From Sclerurus mexicanus (Eukaryota > Chordata > Aves > Passeriformes > Furnariidae), in NCBI GenBank assembly GCA_013396755.1, contig VWZF01004004.1:1-64000 (forward strand): a DNA stretch of 64,000 nucleotides. The letters are read 5' to 3'. This document shows positions 38,602 through 51,545 of the stretch, piece after piece. The first letter of the stretch is position 1. The number at the start of each line of letters is the position of its first letter. The notes under the pieces were generated by a model. It did not search any database. It was not told where the DNA came from and saw nothing but the letters and a program-made list of their open reading frames with translations. The position numbers were made by a program, and so were the translations under genes.

Positions 38602-41600
38602 AAAAATATAATTAAAGTTGAATCTGACAAAAGAGATAACAAAAAAATAAAAAGAAGGGAAATAGTGAGAGCTGATCAGAACTTCTAATAAGCAGTTTGA
38701 AAACTGAAAATCTAATACACAGAAAATAGTGGAAAAATGAAATCATTTGGTCTCTGCATTTGGTCTCACTTGCAAAATTTCAATAAATTTACATAGAAAC
38801 AAATTTGGACATTTAGATTTCTGTTAGGAGTTTTGCGTCTCAGTATACCTGCAAGCTATTTTGAATTGCTGACAGGAATATTAACATTCATTATCCTTCA
38901 GTTTATAATTGAAGAACTAAATGAGTATACTGCATTAACCTCAGAAAGATTATCTTGATTATGGAGATTTAGAAATTACAAGGTGTTTAAAACATGAGAA
39001 ACATCGAAGCTTTTGCTATTAGAGCAGAATGGTGAAGAGATATACCAGCTCAACACTAGAAAATTAGTTTTCAATATAGAGTAGTGTAAGACAGATTCTA
39101 CTTTGCAATAAAAGAGCCTGAGGAAAGAAAATAATTTACTAATTTAATGTTGTGCCTTCTTTCTTGTTTCTCAATATATACTTAGAATTTAGAATATCCT
39201 AAAGACTGTGAGCTGATAAACTAATTTTACATCTGTAGAGAACACATTCAGGAATAAAATCTAATTGAAAATCATGTTGCATGATTTTATAAAATAGTCA
39301 CACAAATTACTTTCTCTTTAAAATTTGTTTGCAATCTGGCTTTTGTGTTATCACCTAGTTGTGTGGCCTTTTTCATCAAACTATAGGAGATATGCTGTTA
39401 TCTTTCAGTGAGATAAAATGAAGACTGCAGGTAGCTCATTGTCAGGGTGAAGTAATGGATTACTAGGGGATTGTTTTCTGTATGAAATACTCAGACTGAA
39501 TTATGTGTATTTCAGTAGGTACTGTGTAGAGATCTGATGATGGAATTATTTTTTATTGGTTTATCTCTGAGTTATGCATGAGCTCATACACTCAGAATAA
39601 AACATTAGAAAAAAGAAACTCAGAAAAAAGCATTAAACAAAGAAAGAGGTGCCTTATCTCTCACTTGTAACATTATAGGCCAAATAGTGGACTCAGTATA
39701 GTCTTCACACTCGACCAGAAAACAATTTGTGTTTCCCACATGATGTCCAGCAGGTCTTGTGAAATCTGCTGTTCCCTAATAACTTAACCTATGAGGCATA
39801 ATGAGAATTGCAGAGGGGAAAAAAAATGGCAGAGAGAAAGCCAGGTTTTCTGCCCCATATTAAATGACATTCACAGATATGAGACAATTTTGGTTACATG
39901 GAGCTTTTTTTGAATGACCTTGGGTGAATAGACTTGTCATCTGAAAGAGATAATGGCCATGTGAATGAATCAGAATTGCTGATTATCCAGCAACTAAATA
40001 TTTTGATTTTTTTAAAAAAAAACCTTATCTGACAGTTAGGATAGGGAATTTTAACTGTAGTGAATATATTCTATACAGATATTCAGGAAGAAAATTTAAT
40101 AGGGAAAGTAGATATCAGAAATACATCTGAGAAAATGCCACTTGTTCTAATTGACAATAACAAGTCAAACAACTAATTTGGAAAAAGTACAATAGTAGGG
40201 GTTTTTTTGTTTGTTTTTTATTATTTTTTACATTTCAACATCAAGGCTCAAAATTATTGAATTTGTTTGACTGAATGCAAAATTTTAATTTATAACATGC
40301 TTCAAACAAATGATTTGGTTTGTTTTGGGTTAGATTGATTGGGGGAATGCCATGAAACACCACTTGGAATATTTCATTTCTTATGATGCATACATTCTGT
40401 CCTTTGTGTCTGTTTAAAGAGATCACTGTACTGAAACACAACAGTCTACAAATACTTGTACACATAAATTGATCCTGTTCAAAATACATTTTACTAATGC
40501 CAAATTTTGGTCTATGGAAATAAACTGCCGAGGAAAAGAATTATTACAGTTTCCTTTATTTAATAATTTTAGTGTGATGCTTCTGTCCATCAGAAAAATA
40601 ATGAATTGGAATATTCAGATGGGAACAGGCTAACTCTCTGTTTGTGTCCTCTGTACTGTTGTGTATGATTGTTTCTGACTTATGTCAAGACAGAAATCAC
40701 CTACATTTGCTCTTGTTTCTTTACCACATATGTTTTACAGCCTTAATGCATGCTTCTGTGTTGTGAGAATATGAGATGTGTATTTAAGGACTGCCTCTTA
40801 TTTCTTATTTTTGTAGCAGGTTATGTCTTTTTAGAAACTGTATTATGCTTATTGCTACCTAATATTCCCATCTTTTATGACTCTAAGTAATGGCAATATT
40901 TTAGAAGCTATGGCACATGGGTTTCTCCTGAAACTGCAAGTACCTGACTCCTGTCTCTTGATTCTGACTGAGAGATTATTTTGTTAGATAAGCCCCTCCA
41001 GACTGTAGGCCATTTGTTTGTGCTCGGGATAGGAGAAGTTTGGTTGGGTTTTTCTGCCTTCTGAAACACGGCAAACTATTGATCTCAGAAACTGAGAAAC
41101 CTAAAGCAGACTATGCAGATAGGATAGAGGCTATAACCACTGCTGAAACATTATCACTATGGACATAGGACCTTGTCAGGTTTTCTAAGGAACCCACATC
41201 AGCAATAATGAAATCTTGCTGAAGTGTTATTAAATATGGCAAATGTGCAGGAGGATGGGAGATAGAAACTGACTGCAAATGTTTGTGTTGCTTCCTTGAT
41301 TATGCTTAATGACAGAAGTATGTGTATCAATTTTTTATACTTTGTAAATTTAATTATTAAATTAGTAAAATGCTTCAGAAGATAGAACTGTTGTGGGGTT
41401 TATAACTATTGTTCCTGGTTTATTCTCTGGTCTATACAGGATATAAATTTGTACATTGTTTTGTCAGTGACCATTTTTAAGAGTGCATTTCTCTCCTTAT
41501 GAGTCTTGACCCTTGGGAAACTCAAAATGTAAGCATTAAGCTGATTTGATCTTTTGATACTTTCCTAATATCTTCTTCCACAAACCTGTCTGTGTAATTC

Positions 41601-43177
41601 TGTGCTAGATACATGACAGCAACTAGGATCGCCTGCAAAGATAGCAGCTGTCTAATCCTCAAGTATCGTGAGAAAACAAAAATTGTGTATTCAGAAGACT
41701 TGCTTGTAATGATTTGTGCAAATTTTCATGCTTTTGTATTTTTGTGGTCTTTGAATGTAATTGGAGACACCAGCTGAAAAATTTAAATAGGGAGAGGGGT
41801 AAGCAGCTTCCACTCCTTAAAACAGACCTTGCAATAATATCTGTTGTCTTTTGTGCCCCATTTTTTTTCCTTGCTCTGGATGCATCACATGTTCTACATG
41901 GTTACATTACAGATGGGAAAAAAAATCATATAGAGCATGGTGACAATAAAATTAAAAATTTTCAAATGGGCATTGTATTTCTGTCCAAAAGCACTTATGG
42001 AACTCTAAATCTCTAGATTAGCTTGTTGTATAATAGGTAGTCTGTAAGAATTGGTTCTTTACAGGAGGTGAAAAAGCAAGCCCCTACAAAGAGGGTAAAT
42101 AGAAATCCTGTTGTATCATGATGCTTCAAAAAAGAATGGCATTACAATGAACATGTAGTTTTATTATCAAGAGCTAGAGAATATGTACATGTCAAATTGG
42201 GGCTACATCTAGTAGAGAGAAACAAAGCTGTGGTTAAATGAAATTTGATCAGATTTTGAGTGTTGACATAGGAGTGTCTGGTATTCAATTTTGTTAAATC
42301 AGGGCTTCCTTTCAAATTCTTTTTTCACTGCTTTCTGTTCCCATAATTCACTTTTCTGCAGTTTATACATGTTCTGCAGAGCTCATTGAGTCACAGGTTT
42401 TATCACCTCATGTTATCACATCTCCCACATACACCAACAGACACTTCATGTTGCCTCCTACTTGTTGCGGACTTCAGACCATTTCAGTGTGTCTTTTTGT
42501 CATCACTGAATTGAATCAAGTGCAAGTATATAATTCTTTTTAGCAAGGGCAACTGGGCAACTTTTTTTTTTTTTTTAGTTTTAAATTATTTCTTTATCTA
42601 TTTTGGCAATTTTTCTGACTGAGTTTTGAGGGAATCTAAAATGCTTTCTGAATAACAATTCCTACCATTGATTACACTAAGCAGATTACAACTGGTGATG
42701 TGCTACAAAGGATTTTAGGAAAAAGTCTCTTTGTTTTAGCCTTGTGATACTGTTGCATAGGTTTTTTGATCCATTTTAAACACTAGAGGCTAGTTTGTTG
42801 ACCAATTCAACATAGCTGATACAGCTCTTCATTCTCTAGATAAAATTATGGTGTGAGAACCTGTCCTCCAGATGCTCCTTCTTCTAGCTGCCAGTGTGAA
42901 TGTCCTTGTTACTTGACAGAGCAGAGGTTATTTAAATTTTCAGAACCTAGGGCAGTGCAGAGTGAAATGAACAGATAAAATAATAAAAAGTATCATGCAT
43001 TTTACAAACAGAATGGCTGGATGCCCATGAGAGCCTTGTAACTTCCAGCAATATTTCAGAACAATCCACAGAATCATAAAGTTGTGAAAACTCTAATGTA
43101 ACCTGCAGAAATTCAATAAACAAATGTAAGGAAATACTAAATCACAAGTTCAGAAAAAAAGTCTATGATATTGATAC

Positions 43178-43599
43178 TAGAAAGAATTCAGAAAAGGGTC
43201 ATGAAGATGAATAAGGGACAGCAGCATCTTTCCCCTGAGGAAATGCTGAGAGGGCTGGAACTGCTCAGCTTAGAGAAAGAAGGCTCAAGAGAATTCTCAC
43301 CAGTGTGTACAAATGTCTGAAGAGAGGTTGTAAAGAAGGCACAGCCTGACTCTTTTCAGCAGTGTCCAGGGACAAGATAAGAGGCAATGGGCACAAAAGG
43401 AAAATGAGAGGGTGTTTCTGAACATTTTCTCTGTTGCCAGGGAAATTAGGCTCCCTTCTTGGAAGTGTTCAAGGCCAGGTTGGATGGGGCTTTGAGCAAT
43501 CAATCTAGGGAAAAGTGTCCCTGCCCATGGCAGGGGAGTTGAAACTAGAGGCCATTAAGGTGATCTCTTCCAACCCAGGTCATTCTATGATTCTATGAT
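43178..43599 (+). mobile_element. CR1 LINE fragment, 3' end, plus strand (first of a tandem pair)
   Basis: It carries CR1 landmarks in forward order: 'cccctgaggaaatgctgaga', 'gaactgctcagcttagagaa', 'gactcttttcagcagtgtcc', 'gaggcaatgggcacaaaagg', 'aaggccaggttggatggggc', 'gtccctgcccatggcagggg' and the terminal 'attctatgattctatga'. The octamer tail is nearly perfect, so this is one of the younger copies. A second CR1 3' end follows immediately in the same direction. Confidence 0.93.
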
Positions 43600-43605
43600 C
43601 AGCAA

Positions 43606-43775
43606 ACACTCTTTTACTGTGGGACTGACTGAGCACTGGCACAGGTTTCACAGAGGATGTGAAAATATTCAAAAACTGTCTGGAAACGGTCCTGGACAAG
43701 TGTGTTGGTGGTCCTGTCTGAGCAGGGTATTTGAACCTTATGACCTCCTTGCAGCCTGAATCAGTCTGTAATTTT
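43606..43775 (+). mobile_element. CR1 LINE fragment, 3' end, plus strand (second of a tandem pair)
   Basis: The segment reads 'tactgtgggactgactgagc', 'actggcacaggtttcacaga', 'gtctggaaacggtcctggac' and 'ctgtctgagcagggtattt', and ends near 'tcagtctgtaattttttt', a CR1 3' end of a different subtype from its neighbour (43178-43599). It is more diverged. The upstream copy probably inserted into or at the truncated 5' edge of this older one. Confidence 0.85.
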
Positions 43776-44589
43776 TTTGATTCAACTTCTGAATTATTTT
43801 TCCACATATCATTGATTCAGTGTCAATGCACATACATTGTGAAATTGTCATCTGCCTTTTATTTGTGAAACTTAGCAGAGAGATGATGGACAGTGATTGA
43901 TCTAGCAAACAATTACTTTTAGAGGTTTTTCTTTAATTATCCAGATAAAGAGCTGAAATACCACATGGTAGAAACTGAAGGACTTACACATCAGTACACA
44001 GTATGTTTTTTTAGTGCTTTGTGCACATGCCCTGCCCATCTATCTGTGTTGCAACCACAAAGGGATGATTTATTATCATGACTGCTTTTACTTGTAAAGC
44101 AGCAGAATAAAAGGCCAACGTCCTTTTCTTCAGTTCCCTCTGCTTTTTGAAGCTCTGGTGAACTTCATAAGATACAAATATTTATATTTTATGAGAAGAG
44201 ACATTTTTAAACTATTAATTCATTATGTCACTTTTTTTACTGTCAGGGTGCTAGAGGAGGCCTACAACATTCTTCATTTCCCTACTCCTTGTCTGGGAGA
44301 TAGAGAGATATAAATAGAAGTTCTGAGTTGTTTTCACAGAAGCTTTAAATTGTATCTATAAATTATCTTTTCTGTTATTCATTTAATTTTTTCCCCACCA
44401 CTGCTTAAAAGGGAACCCCCACACTTCTTTCATCTCCATGTACATCTGATGGGAGATGGATTATTTTTATTTCAGGCAGATGTTAGTTATCTGTTATTAC
44501 ATAAACACACTCAAAAGTATTTACCTTCCCAAATTCAATGACATGAGCAGTTTCCTTAGCTAATTGTCCATATGAGTACTGGTAACAGC
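43776..44589. other. Noncoding spacer
   Basis: About 0.8 kb of AT-rich DNA between the CR1 pair and the SINE. No gene or repeat seen. Confidence 0.55.
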
Positions 44590-44730
44590 CCTGAGGGCAG
44601 CTCAGTTAGTTAGAGCATGGTGAGAAGAACACCAAGATTGTGTGTTTGATCCTTATATGGGCCATTCTCGTGAGACTTGGACTTTGTGAGCCTCTTTCAA
44701 CTCAGAATATTCTGTGAAATCTGTGAAACT
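44590..44730 (+). mobile_element. tRNA-Ile-derived SINE with CR1-like tail (TguSINE1-like)
   Basis: The head (about 44594-44664) resembles tRNA-Ile. It has an A-box-like 'agctcagttagttagagc', the 'caccaag' anticodon-arm side, a B-box-like 'gtttgatcct' and an acceptor-like end 'atgggcca'. The tail (about 44665-44730) reads 'gacttggactttgtgagcc' and 'tttcaactcagaatattctg', ending in decayed octamers (tctgtgaaa, tctgtgaaac), as in CR1 3' ends. A tRNA head plus a LINE-shared tail is the standard SINE structure; the tail lets CR1 enzymes copy the RNA. The anticodon region is degenerate and the B box mutated, so this is not a functional tRNA. From memory, such elements are known from passerines. 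Confidence 0.85.
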
Positions 44731-46222
44731 ATATGACCCGCAATATGTTTGAAGTCCTGGCCCTTAATGAAGATGTAACAGTGTCACGGGATGCATCTGA
44801 TGCAAAGGCTACAGTAAGCACAGTCTTTGACATTTCCTTTTTGTCCCTAATTGACTGGTAGCCTCTAAAAATGAGGCAGCAGTGATTGATGTTTATGTAG
44901 CTTCTGCTGAAGCTTTAGAGTTTCTCCTCAATGAATACTTTACTTTCTGATCTTTCTGTATTTTTAGGGAAGATATTCCCTTAGATGGAATGCAAATGTC
45001 TGACACATAAAGTTAAAGGTTTGTCTCTCACATAACTGTACTCATTTTTCTTCCTTCCTCACAATGAGCAAAACTGTAGACAGCTGTAGAGTCTTTCAGA
45101 ATTACTGGTGTCTCTTGCTCTTTTTGCAAGGTCCTTTATATGTGTTACCATCAGAAAATAAAAGGGTGCTGCCAGTAACTGCTGCCTTTTATCTGAGAGG
45201 CTTCATAGAACTTTCACAAAATACTCATTCTCTCCAAGGGCAGCTTTGACTTCTTCTGGCAAACCGACTATAGTAGCATCTGAATTTCACTGTAGGGAGG
45301 TGTGAGGAAAATTAATGTGTAGCTTCTAAAAGTAAGGCTGTTCTTTATGTTTTCTCTTTCCTTAGTTATTGGCCTTATTCCTGATCTATAAGATGTAAAT
45401 GTAAATCTAAGTATCATTTCATTGCAAGTGGAAACTTGTGATGCAGTTCAAGTGTTTTACATTTTGCCAGCAAAAGATTGTGCCATATATAGATACATCA
45501 GTGTTAAAAAAATGGTGTGATACAGCTACAAAAACCTAATTTTTCATAAATTGGAAAGAAGCAAGACAGACTAAAATTCTTTCAGAAGAAAAATTTTAAT
45601 TACTTTTTCTTGTATGAAAATATGAGAATTAAAAACAAACAGCAATGCATACTTCCTACTGTAGAAGAGACAATACTATTAAATTGATTGTTTTTACATA
45701 TAAAAGTACATTTTGAGGCCAATTATAACATTTTTTTGACCTCTACTATCTACTCCATGCTGTTCAGGTGTTAGAAAATAAATGCATGGTAGAGTCATCT
45801 GTACTCCAAATAGGAAAGGTTCATAACAGAACATCCACAACAGAAGCAATGGTCTTCAGTGATGCCAGAATCAGCAGTATTTATTACATAGGATAAAATA
45901 GATGGAGTTATCCTGTTGCCTATATAAGATGTCTTTCTTTATCAGAGTCAAACATTTGTCCTCAGAGTCATAGATATTACCACATCTCAGCAGGAAAACT
46001 TGGTAGTGTTTCAGTTCTGCCCAACAAAAATTCTGTGGTGAACAGATGAATTCACCTTCAGTGACTACACACTGGCACTACTTTAGTTCACTACTTTAGG
46101 TTGTCTAAAAGTTGGTTTTTGACTTTTAATAATGAAAAAAAATCTGTCAAATCTTTCAGATAACCTGAAGAAAATGAAAGAAGAATAAAGAGTAAAATGT
46201 ACAAATGAAATAAGCCACTTGC

Positions 46223-46243
46223 TTTTTTTTTTAAAAAAAAAAA
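46223..46243. repeat. T10-A11 self-complementary tract
   Basis: Ten T directly followed by eleven A: a rigid, nucleosome-disfavouring dA:dT palindrome. Confidence 0.95.
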
Positions 46244-49200
46244 TGAAGGTTTGGGAAAATGAGACATTCTAGATGGAAATTCAGACTTCTGCATTTACAC
46301 TTTAAGTAACATTTTGTCAGACTGACTATTTAAAGAAACTTCTTTTGAGTCAATGGAACCTGGGAAGAATCTGCTCCACTGGAAGCCTGACATTAGAACT
46401 TAGAAGTTGTGAAGTGTTATATAAGTCCATAAATTATAGGTCACCTAAATGTCTGAGGAGGGCATATAATCCTTACATTAATTACCAGAGCAAATATGTA
46501 GTCCTAAAAGTCCACAGGATTGAAAAGTCCAGAATGAATGCAAAGAATTTCAAAAAACTTAGGTAAAGGAAGTACACTTACATTTTAAGGCATCTTTTCC
46601 AAGTCATATACTGAATTCAGAGATAATTAATGCATTATGAAAACTCCTGCTGTAAAATGGTAATACTTTGGTGAGAAATATCATCCAGTCAAATCAGATT
46701 TTAACACATTAAATTTTCAATTTTTTACTATTATAATCTTTATGAAGATCAGAATAAAATTTCAATGGCAGGTGTTGTCTTGTTTTATAACTCTAGTTTC
46801 CATATGTGCCTGGCAAAGGCATTGTCCTGTTCTCTAACTTGTTGATTTCTTCAAGCAGTGTTCTGTGTTCGCTGCTCTGAAAGCCACGTACTCTTTTCTC
46901 TCATGGAGAGAGACAATTTGTTCAATTCCCAATTAGCAACTGAGTACTACTCTTCAAATGAGATTATTTAATCTAGTCTCAATAATCTTTCTTTAAAAAT
47001 GACTGATTTTTTCTTCCTTTTGTTTAAAATCACAGATTTTGCCTCTATCATCACCCAAACTGAGGGCAGAACTTATCTCTTAAATTACATCTGTTAAAGT
47101 AATGTCATGTACAATGTGAAAACCTAATCTACTCCCTTCATAATAAGTGGAGTAGGTGCTTAAAAGGCATAATTCAGAACAACTCTTTTAGGCTACCATT
47201 TTGGAATAAGATAAAGAGCCTACTAGGAACACCAGTTTTTCTTCATTGACTCTAAAAAGAGTATAGACATCTAGTTGGAATGTAGGTGTTGAAATTTAGG
47301 CAAGATGAGTTCCATCTTTATTTCAAATATTATATATTGTCACAAACATGCATGTATTTTCTAAAAAGAGAACCCTGCCACCACCATCAACTTTCTTGCA
47401 GTTTGCTGTCAATTCATGAATGGAGCTTTTGGTTGCACATGCAAGTGAACTCCATGTGCAAACACTCATTATCACTAATGATTATATTGCAAGTAATCAT
47501 TAGTTATTTCTGTATTTCCTTTTATCCAGGTGAAAATAATAGTCTTGATAAGAGAATGCAAGAATGTGTTCTCTAAGGTCTGTAAGAGGTAATTAAAATA
47601 CTTTTGTGGCCACTGAACTTTCCAAGATGGTGAAATTTCATGTCTTGTCAGGAGGAAACTTAAACAGTACAAGATAATGAGGTGTTTCTAATCTCATTTA
47701 TGCAATTTTAATCTGGACGTGAGGGGTTACTTGGTAGAACTTTTAGTTTGTTTTCTCTTTCATTCTATTGGCAAAGTCATTTGGCATTAGTAGCTGAGGG
47801 ATTCTGCTCCTTGTTTAATATTTTATGATGCATATTGTACAGTGTTCCTTTAATTTAAAGACATCTGATAGCCTTTTATATAATTATTTTGCTGTCGATT
47901 ATGCCCCAAATCTGTCTATTGTGGTTAATGTAGTTGATGTCTTTCATAAGTCGTTTACAAGAAGTGCAATATATGAAAACATTCTGACCAGAATGTATTC
48001 TATTTCAGTGGAGAAATTACTTCTGGTTTCTTACATTATCTTATGTATTTCCACTACTACAACTCTGAATTTTTTTGCTCTTAAATATAAATGTTATATA
48101 AAGTTACAAGACAGTTATATAAGTTATATAAACTTATTAAAAAAAAAATAGTCCCAAACAGTTCTATAAGTGTTGTCAAAGAAAAAATCCTTAATCTCTG
48201 CTATCCAACCATAGGTATGTGAGGTCTAGATCTTTTGTTATTTCTGAGATTTTAGTTTCCAGCTCTTTTGTGTACAATCTAATGAGTCTGTTTATTGGCC
48301 TGGACAGTTAGAATCCTCTTCTCATAAGAGCCTAAAGAGTGATCAAAAACGTCATTAAATGCATATATGCACACACATAAAATTTTAAAAATTCTCAGGA
48401 TTTTTTCCATAAATACATATAATTATAGAAATATAAGTTTTTACTAAGATATTTAAAAGGACATTGACAGCTTTCATTTTTTTATACTGTTGTGAAAGAT
48501 GTGACAGCAAATATACTTCTATAACCCTTCAAATCTTGCAGTCTCCTATACAATTTTCTTTGCTGATTATGGCAAGCATTGCTGCAACAACTGATAGAAA
48601 CCCTGAGAGCCTTGAGGATGTAGCATCATTTTTGCTGGATTTTTGTCAGCTGTGCTCATTGTTGACTCTGGGGCCATAAGAATGTGGCTTCAGTGTCATT
48701 TTGTTTCCCCAGTCATTGCATGGCAAACTGTTTTCTCTCTGAAGAGAGTAAGTGGAGTAGTCTGCCTGTCTCAGTTCTGTGAGTGCTGTCTTCCTTAAAA
48801 TGATGTTCAGGACCTACTATCTGTTGCTTTGTTTCCTTTATTCTGTCTGGAGGGATTTCCTGGTGTTGTATTTCTGGCAGCATTCTTTAATCTTTGTGTT
48901 TCCTATCTATTTCTTGTCAAAAGTGTTGAATTTCCCTTTATCTCATAATCATTATGAGATTGAGAAGGAGTATTGTACGTGAGACATATAAGGGGTACTC
49001 TCTTACTGTGAAGCTTCATTTTCCTTCTGGCTTGGTGATTTCCATCTTTATGAAAAAAAAGTCTTAGAAATGTGCTGGGTAGTGGGAAGTTCATAAAAGA
49101 CTAATTTTTCTTTGGCAATGCATGACATTGTTTTTAGTAAGAGTAGCAATAGAGGCAATTCTTTCTGTTGCCATCCCATTACACTGTGTAGTGTACAATG

Positions 49201-49688
49201 CTGCACTGTATTTATTGCAACATCACACTTTGCCAAAGGGCCTAAATAACTTCATTTCCTAAATGTAAAAGATCATTTTGAAATTATGTGTTACAAGTTT
49301 CATCATGACTTCTAAAATTGCATCAAAGTCACTGAAGAGCAGAGTTCATAATTTCCTGTTACACCAAAGTGATACTTGCTCATCAGAAATGTAGATTATT
49401 GCTAAACTGTTAACTTGTAATTTTTAGGTAATATCTTACCTATTTCTGGAATCTGTTTGATCAGACACTATTTGTATATTTAATTTATCCTTGCCTTAGA
49501 CACAGCATAAGGCAGTTATCTGAGGACAAAAGATGTATAAATTCTCTTTTCTTGCCTCTTATACAGAGAATTTCTGGTTCCCAACTCTCATCATCTTAGA
49601 AAGATCTCCCAACTTTATATGCAGAACTTGCTTTCAGTAGGAAAAGTAGTCCAACTTAACTAGCATTAAGTAAGCCAGAAAAAGTAAT

Positions 49689-49711
49689 GTATATATATAT
49701 TATATATATAG
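49689..49711. repeat. (TA)n microsatellite with a central phase shift
   Basis: 'atatatatattatatatata': two ta runs out of phase by one base. Confidence 0.95.
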
Positions 49712-50179
49712 AATATACAGTTAGTGTCTTCTGGTTCTAAGTCCTAGTGAAGATGAAATTTTTTGCATTTCCAATGACATAATCATGGCTGAAGGAAACT
49801 GCAGGATCTACAATGGATTGCTGAATCATAATGAAATTGCAAATTGTTCTTTTTCACTTTGTTGCTTAAATTGAGTATAGTCTCTGAATTGACTATAGTC
49901 CTAGAGAGGAATCTCTCCTTGGGCCTGTGTCTGGGAATCGCTTCTTATCATCTATGGGGCTGAAAAAACTTCACACTAGGAAGAGAATAAAAAATGCACA
50001 CAATGGAGGTATAACTGTGCATGTCATAAGGATGTCATGGCTTTCTGTGTTACTTGCAACAATGCTGTATCTCTATGCCCAGTAATTTGGGATTGTTTAT
50101 CTTCCAGACTGCAGTTTCTTTCAGAATGACCCAAGTCTGAAAGCACCATCAGAGCATCCTAAGGCATCCAATGCATGTA

Positions 50180-50480
50180 TTTGGGTCGGGAGCCAAGAGT
50201 CCAGCGCCATAACTGAGCCAGGAGCAGGGCAGCTGGAGAGAGTCTCAGACTCAGGCACTGAACACCTCCTTGGGGACGGACAGAGGTTGAGCCATGGCTA
50301 GCTTGGTGGAATCCCTCACAAGGCAGGGCAGGGTTGTGAAGAGCAGGACACCAGCAATTCTTCAGTATTGCTGGGGCAGGGGCTCACAGCCCTGGGGAGT
50401 GGGAGCTGGATCATGAGGTCTTGGGATCTGGACAGAGCAGGGGGAGCACAAGGATGGCTGGGCAGGGACAAGAAGGACAT
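50180..50480. other. Unexplained GC-rich block
   Basis: About 300 bp of clearly GC-richer sequence in AT-rich DNA. It contains many 'gcaggg', 'gggcag' and 'aggagcagggcag' motifs, for example 'gagccaggagcagggcagct' and 'gcaaggcagggcaggg'-like runs. No open frame extends across it and no transposon is recognised. It could be part of an LTR or other dispersed repeat, a GC-rich minisatellite-like remnant, or a small regulatory region. It has few CpG dinucleotides, so it is not a typical CpG island. Confidence 0.45.
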
Positions 50481-51263
50481 TCTTTCCTTAATTTGATCTA
50501 GTCTTTTTGTAAACCTGATTGGCTTGGATTACGTCTGTCATGAATCTAATTAGACTGTATCTCTAAAAAGTGAGTGGGACCAACAACTTATTGAAACTTT
50601 CTTGGAAAGGGGATGTGGGTTCTTCCGTGTCTTGACAAAACCCTAATTTGTATCTTTGATTATTTGGAGTTGTTACAGGTTGTTACAGGTTAGAGAGCAA
50701 AGGGATTCTAGATCCATATTAATTAGATGATGAAAATCCAATGGTATTTGGCAATTTTAGTTTCAAATCTCTTCTCATTTCTCATCATCTAACAGCAGTA
50801 TTGACATTCCATTTATATCAGTGGTGAAGTAGTCTCCTTCATGGTATTATTCATGTCAATGTAAAGTCTCACTGTCTGGATTTTAGTGGCAACATAGTTA
50901 CCATAAATAACTTATGACTTTGTTACAGTAGGCTGATGATATGGCCAATTAAAGCTGAACTTTTGTCAAATAAAAAGTGATTACTTATGGTCAGTAAGCT
51001 ACTTGTTCTACTTAATTCATTATACAATTAGCTAGACACATTCTTCTCTAAATTTCTGATACGAATTAGGTGATGGTTAATGGCAACAGCTAGACAGTAG
51101 TCTTTCCCAAGGAACAACTTAATATGTACTATAAAGGAAATTGAATGGAAACCTTCACTGCAAATCAGTGCTATCTCTAAGGTTTTGTTTTTCATATTGT
51201 TGAATGCAGTAATTTATTGTTTCCTGATAAAAACAATTTCCCAGTGATGACCAACCATCCTAC

Positions 51264-51320
51264 AGAAAACACCCCACAAAAGTAAACAAACAAACAAATA
51301 CAAAAACCAACCAAAAAACA
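51264..51320. repeat. A/C-rich low-complexity tract
   Basis: 'aaacaaacaaacaaatacaa' and 'accaaccaaaaaaca' type sequence. Confidence 0.85.
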
Positions 51321-51511
51321 TTCACCCTGCTTCTAGAAAAAGGTACAATGCATTTAAAAAGCTTTTAATTTACTTTTTTTTTTTCCCCAGCATTTCTGAA
51401 ATCTCTACCTGCTTACTAATGGTGTCTGTGCTTGCATGTATTTTGTTAGTTCTTTTTTTATTTAAAGGGTGTTAAATTCTTTTGGACTGCACTAGGTACA
51501 GAGACACCATG

Positions 51512-51545
51512 TTTAATAAGCCATTTTTAATAATGGCTTATTAAA
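51512..51545. repeat. Perfect inverted repeat, 14-bp arms, 6-nt loop
   Basis: The left arm tttaataagccatt (51512-51525) and right arm aatggcttattaaa (51532-51545) are exactly complementary, with loop tttaat. It is not simple sequence. It would form a hairpin in RNA or a small cruciform. No known element assigned. Confidence 0.9.

Larger units (their letters stand above)
29991..43177. other. Long AT-rich noncoding stretch, no gene seen
   Basis: About 13 kb with no recognised transposon, RNA gene or exon. Simple-sequence patches: (TA)n at 32260-32282, an A/C tract at 33989-34082, a TA-rich patch at 36188-36210, a T/G tract at 38529-38601 and poly-T at 42562-42576. The ORF at 35481-35876 (131 codons, plus) is Lys/Ser-rich and matches nothing I know. 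The lack of readable repeats over this length is notable, and old unrecognisable ones are likely present. Confidence 0.5.
44731..50179. other. AT-rich noncoding stretch, no gene seen
   Basis: No recognised gene or transposon over 5.4 kb. A perfect T10A10 palindrome lies at 46223-46242 and a TA tract at 49689-49711. ORFs (for example 47825-48151, 108 codons) have AT-driven composition and no recognised domains. Confidence 0.55.

Noticed and set aside
43070..43110. 'cacagaatcataaagttgtg' as another CR1 end
   Set aside because: Similarity stops after about 20 bases; too short to call.
44594..44664. Functional tRNA-Ile gene
   Set aside because: Anticodon region and B box are degenerate and a CR1 tail follows, so it is a SINE head.
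47825..48151. 108-codon plus-strand ORF
   Set aside because: Ends in an A-run, AT-rich codons only, no family resemblance.
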